A DNA stretch of 64,000 bases from Legionella hackeliae (GCF_000953655.1 NZ_LN681225.1:1132001-1196000), one strand, 5' to 3'; shown: positions 45,255 to 54,908, numbered from the stretch's first letter. Numbers and translations are program-made. The notes: generated by a model from the letters alone, not told the origin.

Positions 45255-46431
45255 AGTCGCTGTTTTTACAGGCACGCGAGCTGAATACGGTTTGCTTTCT
45301 GGACTTATTAAAGCCATTCAGAAAAATCCTCAATTTGAATTACAGCTTCTTGTCAGTGGGATGCATCTCTCGCCTGAGTTTGGTGAAACCTGGCATATCA
45401 TCGAAGAAGAGGGTGTAAGTATTGATGCTAAAGTGGAAATGCTTCTTTCTTCAGATACAGCTGTTGGAGTCGTTAAATCAGTAGGTCTCGGCATTATTGG
45501 CTATGCTGACACCTTACAGCGGTTAAACCCCGATATCCTGGTGATTTTGGGGGATCGTTTTGAAGCTTTGGCGATAGCACAAACTGCAATGCTTATGCGT
45601 ATTCCCATAGTTCATCTTCATGGCGGCGAAATCACTGAAGGGGCCTATGATGATGCTATCCGACATGCAATTACTAAAATGAGCACGATTCATTGCACTG
45701 CGACTGAGGCTTATCGACGACGAGTTATTCAACTAGGAGAAGAGCCCTCGCGAGTTTTTAATGTAGGTGCAATTGGCCTGGATTATTTGCAATATTTATC
45801 GTTTTTATCAATTTCTGAATTATCAGCATCATTGACGTTTGACATCAATAATCCATTTTTTTTAGTGACGTATCATCCTGTAACTTGGGCAAATGAATCA
45901 CCGGAAGTGTCTTTACCTGCGCTTTTTAAAGCTCTTGATGCCTACCCGGATTATCAAGTGATAATGACCTATCCCAATGCAGATAATGGCGGTCGCCAAA
46001 TAATGTCAATGATCAAGGACTATGCGGTTAGTCAACCTGCACGAGTATTAGCGGTTACTTCTTTAGGACAACTGCGCTATTTAAGTGCCTTGAATCATGC
46101 TGCTGTTGTTATTGGAAATTCTTCCAGTGGAATTATTGAAGCTCCTTCCTTTAATGTCCCAACTGTTGATATTGGTGCAAGACAGAAGGGACGTATAGCA
46201 GCAGATTCGGTCATTCATTGTGAAGCGACGTCTGCCGCAATATCGGAAGCGATTTCTGCTGCAATACAAAGCAAGTCTCTAGAGCCTATTATTAATCCCT
46301 ATGATCAGGGTGGGGCTATTCCTAAGATAATTACAATTTTGGAAACAATGCTACTCAATAGTCAAAAAACTTTTTTCGATATTGATATAACAGCAGGATT
46401 AGAAAATGAGTATAACGAATATCATCGCTGA
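45247..46431 (+). CDS. legG: NDP-sugar hydrolysing 2-epimerase (NeuC-like)
   Basis: A 394-residue protein of the UDP-GlcNAc 2-epimerase superfamily. It hydrolyses the nucleotide and inverts C2 to give the diamino-trideoxy-mannose precursor. It has FTGTRAEYGLLSGL at the N-terminus, VLGDRFEALA, HLHGGEITEGAYDD and GNSSSGIIEAP. The reading frame extends upstream to 45202, but ATG 45247 is preceded by AGAAGGAAA and starts right before the conserved strand. It overlaps legC by 8 bp and legI by 26 bp. Confidence 0.93.
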   Translation: MRKVAVFTGTRAEYGLLSGLIKAIQKNPQFELQLLVSGMHLSPEFGETWHIIEEEGVSIDAKVEMLLSSDTAVGVVKSVGLGIIGYADTLQRLNPDILVILGDRFEALAIAQTAMLMRIPIVHLHGGEITEGAYDDAIRHAITKMSTIHCTATEAYRRRVIQLGEEPSRVFNVGAIGLDYLQYLSFLSISELSASLTFDINNPFFLVTYHPVTWANESPEVSLPALFKALDAYPDYQVIMTYPNADNGGRQIMSMIKDYAVSQPARVLAVTSLGQLRYLSALNHAAVVIGNSSSGIIEAPSFNVPTVDIGARQKGRIAADSVIHCEATSAAISEAISAAIQSKSLEPIINPYDQGGAIPKIITILETMLLNSQKTFFDIDITAGLENEYNEYHR

Positions 46432-47482
46432 GGCTGGGGTAAATCATAATGGAAATGAAAACCTGGCATTTAAACTTGTTGAGGTTGCCTCTGCTGCTGG
46501 TGCAGATATTGTCAAATTTCAAACATTTAAAGCGAAGCAATTAGTTGCAGCTCACGCCAAACTAGCTAACTATCAACAAGCAAATACACGAAAAAATGAA
46601 CCCCAATTAGCCATGCTAAGCCGACTTGAATTGAGTTATGAAGCTCATAAGCGTCTTGTTGCTTATTGCTCACAAATAGGAATTGAATTTTTATCTTCGG
46701 CATTTGATTTTGAAAGTTTAAACTTTTTAGTAGACGATTTGAAACTCCGAAAATTAAAAATTCCTTCTGGAGAAATTACCAATGCTCCCTTTGTTCTAGA
46801 GCATGCAAGAACAGGTTGCAATCTGATTTTATCAACCGGAATGGCTACTTTAGCAGAGGTAGAAGCAGCACTTGGAGTTATTGCTTTTGGTTATACTCGT
46901 CCAAAAACAGCACAGCCTTCTCAGCGTGCTTTTCAAGAGGCGTATTTTTCAGAAACGGGTCAACAAGTATTGAGGGAAAAAGTTATTCTATTGCATTGCA
47001 CGACCGAATACCCCGCGCCATTTGACGATGTGAATTTGCGTGCAATGGATACGATGAGAGCAGCGTTTAATTTGCCAATTGGCTATTCTGATCATACGGA
47101 AGGAATTGTTGTTCCTATTGCTGCGGTAGCGCGAGGTGCAGTACTCATAGAAAAGCATTTCACATTGGATAAAACTATGGATGGTCCTGATCACAAAGCC
47201 TCTCTTGATCCAAAAGAGCTGCAAGAAATGGTTCATGCCATCCGAATAACAGAAAGAACATTAGGGAATGGTATAAAAGGACCTCGCCCCTCTGAACTTG
47301 GTAATAAAGACATTGCTAGAAAAAGTCTGGTTGCCAAAGCAAGTATAAAAAAGGGCGAAATTTTAAATAGTGAAAATATGGGAATATTAAGACCAGGCGA
47401 TGGACTTTCTCCTTACCAGTATTGGAGTTTTCTTGGAAAAGAAGCTAGCCATGATTATGAGGAAGGAGAATTGCTTCGATGA
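46406..47482 (+). CDS. legI: N,N'-diacetyllegionaminic acid synthase (NeuB-like)
   Basis: Condenses the 6-deoxy-mannose derivative with phosphoenolpyruvate to form the nine-carbon legionaminic acid. TIM barrel with IIAEAGVNHNGN (residues 5-16), KFQTFKA, KIPSGEITN, LSTGMA, LHCTTEYPAP and GYSDHTEG. A C-terminal SAF/antifreeze-like domain begins near residue 300 (ARKSLVAKASIKKGE). Length of 358 residues is usual. It overlaps the next gene by 4 bp. Confidence 0.95.
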   Translation: MSITNIIAEAGVNHNGNENLAFKLVEVASAAGADIVKFQTFKAKQLVAAHAKLANYQQANTRKNEPQLAMLSRLELSYEAHKRLVAYCSQIGIEFLSSAFDFESLNFLVDDLKLRKLKIPSGEITNAPFVLEHARTGCNLILSTGMATLAEVEAALGVIAFGYTRPKTAQPSQRAFQEAYFSETGQQVLREKVILLHCTTEYPAPFDDVNLRAMDTMRAAFNLPIGYSDHTEGIVVPIAAVARGAVLIEKHFTLDKTMDGPDHKASLDPKELQEMVHAIRITERTLGNGIKGPRPSELGNKDIARKSLVAKASIKKGEILNSENMGILRPGDGLSPYQYWSFLGKEASHDYEEGELLR

Positions 47483-48132
47483 ACTCCAAAGCAATTTTAA
47501 TTGGTGCAGGAGGACATGCAAGAGTTGTTGCTGAGTTAGCAAGACTAAATAATATTGAAATTTTAGGTCTAGTCGACATTGGTCTTGGTCAAAATACCTT
47601 TTGGGATAATGGAATCAAGTGTCTTGGCTCTGATGAAGTTATTAATAATTTTTCTCCTCAAGAAATAGATTTATTGAATGGTATTGGAACACTGCCTGGA
47701 AAGAGTGACACCAGGTGTTCCGTATTTAATAAATTTAAAGCCTGTGGGTTTAGTTTTCCGCCGTTAATACATCCTCGCGCTATTGTATCCAGTGAAACCC
47801 AGATTGAAGCGGGAGTACAGATTATGGCTGGAGCTATTATTAATCCAAAAGCAAGGATTGGAGAAAATACAATTATAAATTCAGGAGCTATTATTGAACA
47901 CGATTGCATTATCAATGAACATGTTCATGTAGCGCCTGGTGCAGTTTTAAGTGGTAGTGTCACGCTAAAACAAAATGTACACATAGGAACAGGTGCTGTT
48001 ATTATTCAAAATATTATTATTGAGGAAAGTTCTATTGTCGGTGCCGGAGCAATTATTACTCAGAATGTAATGAGAAATCATATTGTGTATCCAGCACGCT
48101 CAGAAATAAAAGGAATAACAGTGCTAATGTGA
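47479..48132 (+). CDS. NeuD/PglD-like sugar N-acetyltransferase
   Basis: A 217-residue protein. The N-terminal nucleotide-sugar binding part starts LIGAGGHARVVAELA. A left-handed beta-helix follows from about residue 95, with hexapeptide repeats (IEAGVQIMAGAIINPKARIG, and on), and the catalytic His is expected in EHDC. PglD-type enzymes acetylate the 4-amino group of UDP-sugars, so this is the best candidate for the LegH step. A NeuD role in sialic-type O-acetylation is the alternative. Confidence 0.88.
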   Translation: MNSKAILIGAGGHARVVAELARLNNIEILGLVDIGLGQNTFWDNGIKCLGSDEVINNFSPQEIDLLNGIGTLPGKSDTRCSVFNKFKACGFSFPPLIHPRAIVSSETQIEAGVQIMAGAIINPKARIGENTIINSGAIIEHDCIINEHVHVAPGAVLSGSVTLKQNVHIGTGAVIIQNIIIEESSIVGAGAIITQNVMRNHIVYPARSEIKGITVLM

Positions 48133-48212
48133 GAAAAATCACAACAACTAATAAAAAATAGATTTTTGCAAAAATAAAAATAAACTCGAGCAGTGCACAT
48201 GGTGGTGAAATA

Positions 48213-49283
48213 ATGCAGAACTGGGAATCACTAATAATACATCCTCAAGCTACAATTAGCGAAACTATTGAGATTCTGGATAAGGGTGGGCAACGAATAG
48301 CCCTTGTTACTGATCAGAATCGCCGCCTTTTAGGTACTGTGACTGATGGGGATATAAGACGTGCCTTAATTAATCACCTAACGTTGGATTTGCCTGTTGA
48401 GCGGATAATGTGCAATACCCCCAAAACGGCTAGTGTGAATTGGAGCAAGGACCTTATTTTATCCACCATTGAAAAATATCAATTGATGCAACTCCCAATT
48501 GTTGATACTGATGGAAGAGTCGTGGGACTGCAAACTTTATATGATGTATTAAGAAACAGACATCGGGATAATCCTGTTTTTTTAATTGCAGGAGGTTTTG
48601 GAACTCGTTTACATCCTTTAACTCAAGACTGCCCTAAACCTTTATTAAAAGTAGGTAATAAACCTATTCTCGAATTAATCCTGGAACGATTTATTGATGC
48701 AGGGTTTCATCGCTTCTTTATTTCACTGCACTATATGCCGGAGATGATTAAAGAGCACTTTGGTGATGGTAGTCGATGGGGTGTAAATATCCAGTATGTT
48801 CATGAAACCAAACCTTTAGGCACGGGCGGTGCATTAGGATTGTTGCCTCATAGCGAAATAGATTTACCTTTATTTATGATGAATGGCGATTTATTAACAT
48901 CGCTCGATTTTCAAAGTTTGTTGGATTTTCATTATGATCACCAAGGAATAGCGACCATGTGTGTTCGCCAGTACGAACATTGTGTCCCCTTCGGTGTGAT
49001 TGATTTCCATGGTCATCGAGTTGCCTCAATTGTTGAGAAGCCTGTACAGCGCTTTTTTATTAATGCAGGCATTTATGTGCTGTCTCCAGAGTTGATTCGC
49101 GGTGTGCATCCTGAGGTTCGAATTGATATGCCAGATTTACTTCAAGAACATATTAATAAAGGGAATAACGTTAATATGTTTCCAATTCACGAATATTGGC
49201 TTGATATTGGTAGGATGGATGATTTTAACAAGGCACAAAAAGATATAACGAGTCCTAATTTTTCATTTAATTTACCATTATGA
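48213..49283 (+). CDS. ptmE: CBS-domain sugar nucleotidyltransferase (PtmE-like)
   Basis: A 356-residue protein. Two CBS motifs occupy residues 1-115. A nucleotidyltransferase domain follows, starting FLIAGGFGTRLHPLTQDCPKPLLKVGNKP (about residues 124-152) and with the FMMNGDLL metal-binding Asp. In Campylobacter, PtmE makes GDP-glucosamine from glucosamine 1-phosphate. The same role here would mean that legionaminic acid is made through GDP-linked sugars. It begins 80 bp after the acetyltransferase, the widest gap in the leg block, and overlaps the next gene by 4 bp. Confidence 0.88.
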   Translation: MQNWESLIIHPQATISETIEILDKGGQRIALVTDQNRRLLGTVTDGDIRRALINHLTLDLPVERIMCNTPKTASVNWSKDLILSTIEKYQLMQLPIVDTDGRVVGLQTLYDVLRNRHRDNPVFLIAGGFGTRLHPLTQDCPKPLLKVGNKPILELILERFIDAGFHRFFISLHYMPEMIKEHFGDGSRWGVNIQYVHETKPLGTGGALGLLPHSEIDLPLFMMNGDLLTSLDFQSLLDFHYDHQGIATMCVRQYEHCVPFGVIDFHGHRVASIVEKPVQRFFINAGIYVLSPELIRGVHPEVRIDMPDLLQEHINKGNNVNMFPIHEYWLDIGRMDDFNKAQKDITSPNFSFNLPL

Positions 49284-50260
49284 AACGTGCTGTCATTATA
49301 GGGTTAGGTAGTATTGCAAAACGCCATGCGAGCAATCTGAAAAAACTTTACCCTGATATAAAAATATTGGCGATGTCTTCCAGCGGGAAGTTACAAGATT
49401 CACCAATAATAGACGTTGATGAGTTGGCAACAACGATAAATCAGGTAATTAGTTTTAGACCTGATTTTGCTATCGTTGCATCGCCTGCTACGTTTCATTT
49501 TCAGCACGCTAAAGAGTTACTTAAATTAAATATCCCAACATTAATAGAAAAGCCAATCGCCGCAACCAGAAAAGATGCTAAAGAAATGGTCGTTCTGGCA
49601 AATGAGACAAAAGTGCCTGTGAGCGTAGCCTACTGTTTAAGATATCTACCTGCTGCCAATATAGTAAAAAGCATCCTCGAAGAAAATCAGTTAGGACCGA
49701 TTTATAATGTTATGGCACATGTGGGGCAATATTTACCAGATTGGCGAAAAGATAAAGATTATCGTTTTTCTGTGTCGGCTTCCTTAAAATTAGGTGGTGG
49801 GGCGCTTTTAGAGTTGAGTCATGAGCTTGATTATTTACATTGGTTTTTAGGTGAACTGCACTTAAAGTATGCGCTTTTAAGAAATACTAATGAATTAAAT
49901 TTAGACGTCGAAGAAATTGCAGATGTGATTCTTTCAACCGATTCAGGAACAATTTGTTCCGTTCATTTGAACCTAATTCAAAAGAAACCGCAGCGCTATT
50001 GCAATTTTGTTGGCGAAAAAGGCCATCTTTGTTGGGATTTGATAGAAAACAGGGTAGCTATATACACGAATGAGAAGGAAAATATTATTTATCATGAGCC
50101 TTTCTGGGACAGGAATACTATGTATCTTCTGATGCTCAAAGATTTTATGCAGAAAATTACAAGCCAAAATCATTGTAAGCGTATCTTAAGTAGTGCAATG
50201 CATACTGTAGAGCTGATTGAAAAAATCAAATCTCAATCTAATTGGGGTATAAAACAATGA
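49280..50260 (+). CDS. Gfo/Idh/MocA-family oxidoreductase (PtmF-like)
   Basis: A 326-residue NAD(P)-dependent oxidoreductase. It has a Rossmann start VIIGLGSIAKRHASNL, the family EKPIA motif (about residue 92), and GGGALLELSHELDYLHWF in the C-terminal sheet domain. In Campylobacter flagellar glycan loci the gene between ptmE and legF has this family and is needed for legionaminic acid precursors. The exact reaction is unclear to me. It overlaps both neighbours by 4 bp. Confidence 0.85.
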   Translation: MKRAVIIGLGSIAKRHASNLKKLYPDIKILAMSSSGKLQDSPIIDVDELATTINQVISFRPDFAIVASPATFHFQHAKELLKLNIPTLIEKPIAATRKDAKEMVVLANETKVPVSVAYCLRYLPAANIVKSILEENQLGPIYNVMAHVGQYLPDWRKDKDYRFSVSASLKLGGGALLELSHELDYLHWFLGELHLKYALLRNTNELNLDVEEIADVILSTDSGTICSVHLNLIQKKPQRYCNFVGEKGHLCWDLIENRVAIYTNEKENIIYHEPFWDRNTMYLLMLKDFMQKITSQNHCKRILSSAMHTVELIEKIKSQSNWGIKQ

Positions 50261-50958
50261 AAACCTATGCTTTTATTTTTGCAAGAGGCGGCTCAAAAGG
50301 TCTACCTCGAAAGAATGTGAAACATCTGGCAGGCAAACCATTAATTTCCTATTCCATTGAAGTTGCTAAACAAACAGCAATGATTGAGCGAGTTTTCGTC
50401 TCAACAGACGATCAGGAAATAGCCCAGATCGCTGCTCAGGCTGGTGCTATTGTTATTCAACGACCATCAGAGCTTGCGACAGACACTTGCCCTGAGTGGC
50501 TAGCGTGGCGACATGCAATTAATTTTGTAACCAACGAATATGGACCATTTGAATTGTTTGTAAGTCTTCCTCCTACTAGCCCTCTAAGAAATGCCAGTGA
50601 TGTTAGTAGTGCAATTGATTTATTTAAAAATAAAGAAGCGGATATTTGTATTTCTATCACGAAAGCCAATCGAAATCCTTTTTTTAATATGGTAAAAAGA
50701 AATCAGGAAGATTATTGCGAATTAGTAAATAAGCAGGCAACCGATGTCTCTCGACGTCAGGATGCGATTCCGGTATTTGATATTACTACTGTAGTTTATG
50801 TAACTACTCCCACATTTGTTCTTAACCACTCAAGTTTATTTGAAGGGAAAGTCATTGGCTTAGAAGTTCCTAAGGAACGTGCTGTAGATATTGATGATAT
50901 TTATGATTTTCAATTCGCAGAAGTATTACTACGTGCACAAGGGGCGAATAATGCTTAA
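50257..50958 (+). CDS. legF: CMP-legionaminic acid synthetase (NeuA-like)
   Basis: Activates legionaminic acid with CTP for use by glycosyltransferases. A cytidylyltransferase of 233 residues. It has FARGGSKGLPRKNVKHLAGKPL (the CTP loop), RVFVSTDDQEIA, and LPPTSPLRNASD. ATG 50257 gives a 4-bp overlap with the preceding stop codon; the TTG at 50242 is rejected. It overlaps the next gene by 8 bp. Confidence 0.93.
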   Translation: MKTYAFIFARGGSKGLPRKNVKHLAGKPLISYSIEVAKQTAMIERVFVSTDDQEIAQIAAQAGAIVIQRPSELATDTCPEWLAWRHAINFVTNEYGPFELFVSLPPTSPLRNASDVSSAIDLFKNKEADICISITKANRNPFFNMVKRNQEDYCELVNKQATDVSRRQDAIPVFDITTVVYVTTPTFVLNHSSLFEGKVIGLEVPKERAVDIDDIYDFQFAEVLLRAQGANNA

Positions 50959-51712
50959 AGGAAAAAAAATTGTTGTAGCCGGCTCAGGCGGTTTATTAGG
51001 CTCCCAGACTGTAAAACAACTTCTTCTACAAAATGCTAACGTTCTAGCTGTTGATAACAACTATCAAGGTATGATAGATCGCCTTGTAAATCAGGATATT
51101 GATATTAGTCACTCCCAGTTAACACTAATGCCACTTGATTTGACAAATGAACAGGAAGTAACAGGTTTCTTCAACGACGTGACTGACTTGGATGGCGCTG
51201 TCAATTGCACATATCCTCGAAATAAGAATTATGGCAGGGATTTTTTAGAAGTAAAATTAAATGATTTTAACGAAAATGTAAATTTGCATTTAGGTGCTGC
51301 TTTTTTATTTACCCAACAATGTGCAGCTTACTTTCTTAGAGAAAAAAAATGGTTTTCTTTAGTAAATATTGCTTCTATCTATGGGGTTATTGCTCCTAAA
51401 TTTACTATTTATGAACACACTCCGATGACAATGCCAGTGGAGTATGCGGCAATTAAATCCGCAATAATTCATCTGAATAAATATGTTGCAAGTTATGTGG
51501 CAAATAGTAATTTTCGTATTAATAGTGTTAGTCCCGGTGGCATTTTTGATAATCAACCCTCATCTTTTCTAGAGGCATACAAAAAAAATAGCTTAGGCCG
51601 GGGAATGCTCGATGTTAATGAGGTGACAGGAGCCATATTATTTTTACTTTCTGATTTTTCAAAATATATTAATGGTCAGAATTTAATAGTGGATGATGGT
51701 TTTAGCTTATAA
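50951..51712 (+). CDS. ptmA: Short-chain dehydrogenase (PtmA-like)
   Basis: A 254-residue classical SDR: KIVVAGSGGLLGSQTV nucleotide site, catalytic Ser in VNIASIYG and Tyr-x-x-x-Lys in YAAIKSA. It ends LIVDDGFSL, as family members do. ATG 50951 is chosen because it precedes the conserved strand; the frame upstream lies inside legF. In Campylobacter ptmA sits beside legF (ptmB) as here. The proposed role is to help prepare the glucosamine precursor. Confidence 0.88.
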   Translation: MLKGKKIVVAGSGGLLGSQTVKQLLLQNANVLAVDNNYQGMIDRLVNQDIDISHSQLTLMPLDLTNEQEVTGFFNDVTDLDGAVNCTYPRNKNYGRDFLEVKLNDFNENVNLHLGAAFLFTQQCAAYFLREKKWFSLVNIASIYGVIAPKFTIYEHTPMTMPVEYAAIKSAIIHLNKYVASYVANSNFRINSVSPGGIFDNQPSSFLEAYKKNSLGRGMLDVNEVTGAILFLLSDFSKYINGQNLIVDDGFSL

Positions 51713-51730
51713 TCTTTGTAGGAAAATTGA

Positions 51731-52843
51731 ATGGATAGAACAGTATTTTGGTGTAGCACTTGTCTTAATATGTCTACGCGCCCTCGAATAGAGTTTGATG
51801 CTGAAGGACGTTGTAATGCTTGCGTTTGGGCTGAGGAAAAAAAAACACTTGATTGGAAGTCTCGCCAACTAGAGCTAATTTCTTTGCTTGAAATGCACCG
51901 TTCAAAGACCGGTGGATTCGATTGTATTGTCCCTGTCAGCGGAGGCAAGGATGGTTCTTATGTGTCATACAAACTTAAATATGAATATGACATGCATCCT
52001 CTGGCAGTAACTGTAGCCCCTCCTCTAACCTATGATATTGGAGACAAAAATTTAAAGAATTATATCAATTCAGGTTTCGATCATATCCATATTAATCCTA
52101 ATTATAAAGTAATGAAGGCCTTAAATAAAAAAGGCTTTTTAGAACAAGGCCGTCCATTGTATGGTTGGACGACTGCCATATTTACCTCTGTGATAAGAAT
52201 TGCCAATAATTTTGGTATTCCTTTAATATTTTATGGAGAGGATGGGGAAGTCGAATATGGTGGTTCTACCGAAAGCAAAAACCGAAGTATTTTTGATATT
52301 CAATACATTAAGAAAATTTACCTTGAAGGTAATTACGAAAATACTTTAAAACAATTATTCTCGGAAAGTGAGCTGTATTTTTGGTTGTTCCCTCAAGAGA
52401 GCGAATGGAGTCAAAAAGAAATATTCATGACTCATATGTCTTATTTTGAGCCATGGGATCCTTATAGAAACTATTTGGTTGCAAAAGAGCATTGTGGATT
52501 AATGGAAAAAACGGATAGCAATAGTGGTACATATACTAATTTTGCGCAGAATGATAACAGCCTATACGATCTGCATACCTATCTAATGTACCTTAAATTT
52601 GGGTTTGGCCGATGTACTCAGGATGTCGGTATTGATATTCGTCGAGGAGCAATGACTCGCGAGCAAGGTATTCAACTAGCCAAGATTTATGATAATGCCA
52701 AGCCAGAAATCTATGTCGATGACTATTTAGATTACTATGAAATTAGTCGAGAAGAATTTGAGGCTACTATAGATAGGTTTGCGAATAAACAATTATTTGA
52801 AAAAAGTGATGGTTTATGGCTACCTAAATTTGAGATTCAATAG
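51731..52843 (+). CDS. ptmG: N-acetyl sugar amidotransferase (PtmG/WbpG/PseA type)
   Basis: A 370-residue protein that converts an N-acetyl group to an acetamidino group. It has an N-terminal zinc-like Cys cluster (WCSTCLNMSTRP, then CNACVWAEE) and an ATP-pyrophosphatase loop PVSGGKDGSY (about residues 67-76). The ammonia comes from the HisH/HisF pair encoded directly downstream. Known Legionella LPS carries acetimidoyl groups on legionaminic acid, which fits. No methyltransferase for N-methylation lies immediately next to it. Confidence 0.9.
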   Translation: MDRTVFWCSTCLNMSTRPRIEFDAEGRCNACVWAEEKKTLDWKSRQLELISLLEMHRSKTGGFDCIVPVSGGKDGSYVSYKLKYEYDMHPLAVTVAPPLTYDIGDKNLKNYINSGFDHIHINPNYKVMKALNKKGFLEQGRPLYGWTTAIFTSVIRIANNFGIPLIFYGEDGEVEYGGSTESKNRSIFDIQYIKKIYLEGNYENTLKQLFSESELYFWLFPQESEWSQKEIFMTHMSYFEPWDPYRNYLVAKEHCGLMEKTDSNSGTYTNFAQNDNSLYDLHTYLMYLKFGFGRCTQDVGIDIRRGAMTREQGIQLAKIYDNAKPEIYVDDYLDYYEISREEFEATIDRFANKQLFEKSDGLWLPKFEIQ

Positions 52844-52852
52844 GTTTATATC

Positions 52853-53476
52853 GTGATAGCAATAATCGATTATAAAATGAGCAATGTTTATTCAATTCAA
52901 CAAACATTAAAATTTCTTGGTGTCAATTCGATATATACCGCAAATCATTCTGAAATATTAGCTGCCGATAAAATTATTTTGCCTGGAGTGGGAGCCTATG
53001 CTCGTGCTGTGAAAGCTCTCAGGGAAATGAATCTTTTTGAGACGCTGCATACTGCTGTCTTGGAAAAGAACATACCTATCCTTGGCATATGTCTTGGAAT
53101 GCAATTGCTTGCAAAATCAAGTGACGAGGGAGGCTATACAACGGGGCTAGGTTTATACAATGGGGAAATAAGAAAATTTGATAAAGACAAAGAAAATATA
53201 AAAATTCCCCATGTTGGATTTAATTTGGTAAAAAAACCCAATGAGTCTGTTTTATATAAAGATATGGCTGAATATTCAGATTTTTATTTTACCCATAGTT
53301 ATCGTTTAATAATGCATGAAGAAAATAGTAATTTTCAGGGGCTATGCCATTATGGTGAAGAGTTTATTGCCTCTTTTGAAAAAGGACATATCTTCGGAGT
53401 TCAATTTCATCCGGAAAAAAGTCAGAATAATGGATTGCGTTTGCTAAAAAATTTCATTGAGTATGAGACATGTTAA
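52853..53476 (+). CDS. hisH: HisH-like glutamine amidotransferase for sugar amidination
   Basis: A class I glutaminase of 207 residues. Nucleophile Cys in LGICLGMQLL; His-Glu dyad in VQFHPEKS. The start is GTG 52853. Its location between an amidotransferase synthetase and an adjacent HisF-like gene, not in a his operon, argues for sugar amidination as in wbpG-hisH-hisF of Pseudomonas. It overlaps the next gene by 7 bp. Confidence 0.92.
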   Translation: MIAIIDYKMSNVYSIQQTLKFLGVNSIYTANHSEILAADKIILPGVGAYARAVKALREMNLFETLHTAVLEKNIPILGICLGMQLLAKSSDEGGYTTGLGLYNGEIRKFDKDKENIKIPHVGFNLVKKPNESVLYKDMAEYSDFYFTHSYRLIMHEENSNFQGLCHYGEEFIASFEKGHIFGVQFHPEKSQNNGLRLLKNFIEYETC

Positions 53477-54288
53477 AAAAGAGATTAATATTCACTTTAA
53501 TTTATAATGATCAACATTACATGCTCAGCAGAAATTTTAGAATGCAGCGTGTTGGTGATATTCAGTGGATTAATAAGAATTATAACTTTTCTCATATCGC
53601 AACATCTTTAGATGAGTTGATTGTATTAGATGCTTCCGAAACAAAAGATATCTATGAATTTTCAAATCAGTTAAAAAAACTGGTGGATATGTGTTTTATT
53701 CCAGTAGCAGCGGGGGGAGGTATTCGTATTCTTTCTGATGCTGAGTTACTGTTGAATTCTGGCGCAGATAAATTAGTGGTAAATACTATTCTATTTACTG
53801 ATCCTTCATTAGTTAAGCAGTTAGTTGAAATCTATGGCAATCAATGCATCATTGCCTCTATTGATTTTAAATTGATTAATAACACACCTGTAATATTCAT
53901 TCATAATGGCAGTGAAAAACTAGAAGTAGACTTTGTGGACTATTTACATCAGATTACTGAGCTTGGAGTAGGGGAGCTTTATCTGAACTCTATGGATAAA
54001 GATGGCACAGGCCAAGGCTATGCCTTAGAGATATTTGATCATATTCCTGATACGGTTACCATTCCTATTATTATGGCGGGAGGCGCTGGAAATCATCATC
54101 ACCTGTTCGAGGGTATTACTAAACCTAATGTCCAGGCAGTGGCAACAGCAAATTTGTTCAATTTCATTGGTAATGGATTGCCTTTTGCACGCGAGCAATT
54201 ACGCATTGCAGGTGTACCCTTATCGTGTTGGGACGGTAAAGAAATTAGCAGTCTAAAAAACTATTTTGGTGAAGCGAATGTTAGTTGA
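53470..54288 (+). CDS. hisF: HisF-like cyclase subunit for sugar amidination
   Basis: A TIM-barrel protein of 272 residues, partner of the HisH-like glutaminase. It has RNFRMQRVGDI, VAAGGGIRI, VVNTILF and IIMAGGAGNHHH, close to the HisF phosphate sites. The Asp of canonical HisF (first strand, about residue 11) is here within RLIFTLIYND, with a changed context, as expected for a non-histidine member. It probably channels ammonia to PtmG. Confidence 0.9.
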   Translation: MLKKRLIFTLIYNDQHYMLSRNFRMQRVGDIQWINKNYNFSHIATSLDELIVLDASETKDIYEFSNQLKKLVDMCFIPVAAGGGIRILSDAELLLNSGADKLVVNTILFTDPSLVKQLVEIYGNQCIIASIDFKLINNTPVIFIHNGSEKLEVDFVDYLHQITELGVGELYLNSMDKDGTGQGYALEIFDHIPDTVTIPIIMAGGAGNHHHLFEGITKPNVQAVATANLFNFIGNGLPFAREQLRIAGVPLSCWDGKEISSLKNYFGEANVS

Positions 54289-54880
54289 TTTTTTTAAAAA
54301 AATTAGATTTTGGTTAACAGCTGATCGAATAGGTCCTGATATTCCTATTAATCATTGGATGCTTCACTTCAATGGCACGATGAAACGCCTTGGAATTAAA
54401 AAATTTAAATATTTCCATCCAACAGCCTCTTTTAGAGCGGGTGCTTATGCGGTATGTTGCTCAAAAATTTCAATCGGGGCGCATGTCACAATTAGACCGG
54501 GAACAATGCTGTTTGCTGACCCCAGAGAAGGTGGTGCAGGCATTCATATTGAGGAGCATGCCCTAATCGGCTCTGGTGTGCATATGTACGTTAATAATCA
54601 CCGTTTTAGTGATACAACACGTGTTATAGCCGAGCAAGGTTGGGAGCCTTCTAAACCCATTATTTTAAAAAAAGGTTGTTGGATTGGAGCAAATGCAATT
54701 CTTTTACCGGGTGTCACCATAGGGCAAAACTCTGTTGTGGGAGCTGGGAGTATAGTGACTAAAGATGTACCCGATTTTTGTGTGGCCGTAGGGGCGCCAG
54801 CAAAAATAATAAAAAGGTTATCGTCTGCAAGTTCAGACTCAACCATGCAATTTGTAATTCCTGAAGCGGTGACTATTTGA
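54278..54880 (+). CDS. Hexapeptide-repeat acetyltransferase
   Basis: A 200-residue left-handed beta-helix acyltransferase of the WbbJ/maltose-O-acetyltransferase type. It has repeated hexapeptides (ISIGAHVTIRPGTMLF, HIEEHALIGSGV), a YVNNHRF active-site His region, and the closing VVGAGSIVTKDVPDFCVAVGAPAKIIK. ATG 54278 with GGTGAAG before it is preferred over TTG 54266. It is likely to O-acetylate an LPS sugar; O-acetylation of legionaminic acid is known in L. pneumophila, but this is only a possible match. Confidence 0.85.
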   Translation: MLVDFFKKIRFWLTADRIGPDIPINHWMLHFNGTMKRLGIKKFKYFHPTASFRAGAYAVCCSKISIGAHVTIRPGTMLFADPREGGAGIHIEEHALIGSGVHMYVNNHRFSDTTRVIAEQGWEPSKPIILKKGCWIGANAILLPGVTIGQNSVVGAGSIVTKDVPDFCVAVGAPAKIIKRLSSASSDSTMQFVIPEAVTI

Positions 54881-54908
54881 GCCACTTAGGAAAACATGAC
54901 GAAGTTCA

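Noticed and set aside
52853-54288. hisH and hisF as part of histidine biosynthesis
   Set aside because: No other his genes are adjacent. The pair directly follows an N-acetyl sugar amidotransferase and lies inside a legionaminic acid block.
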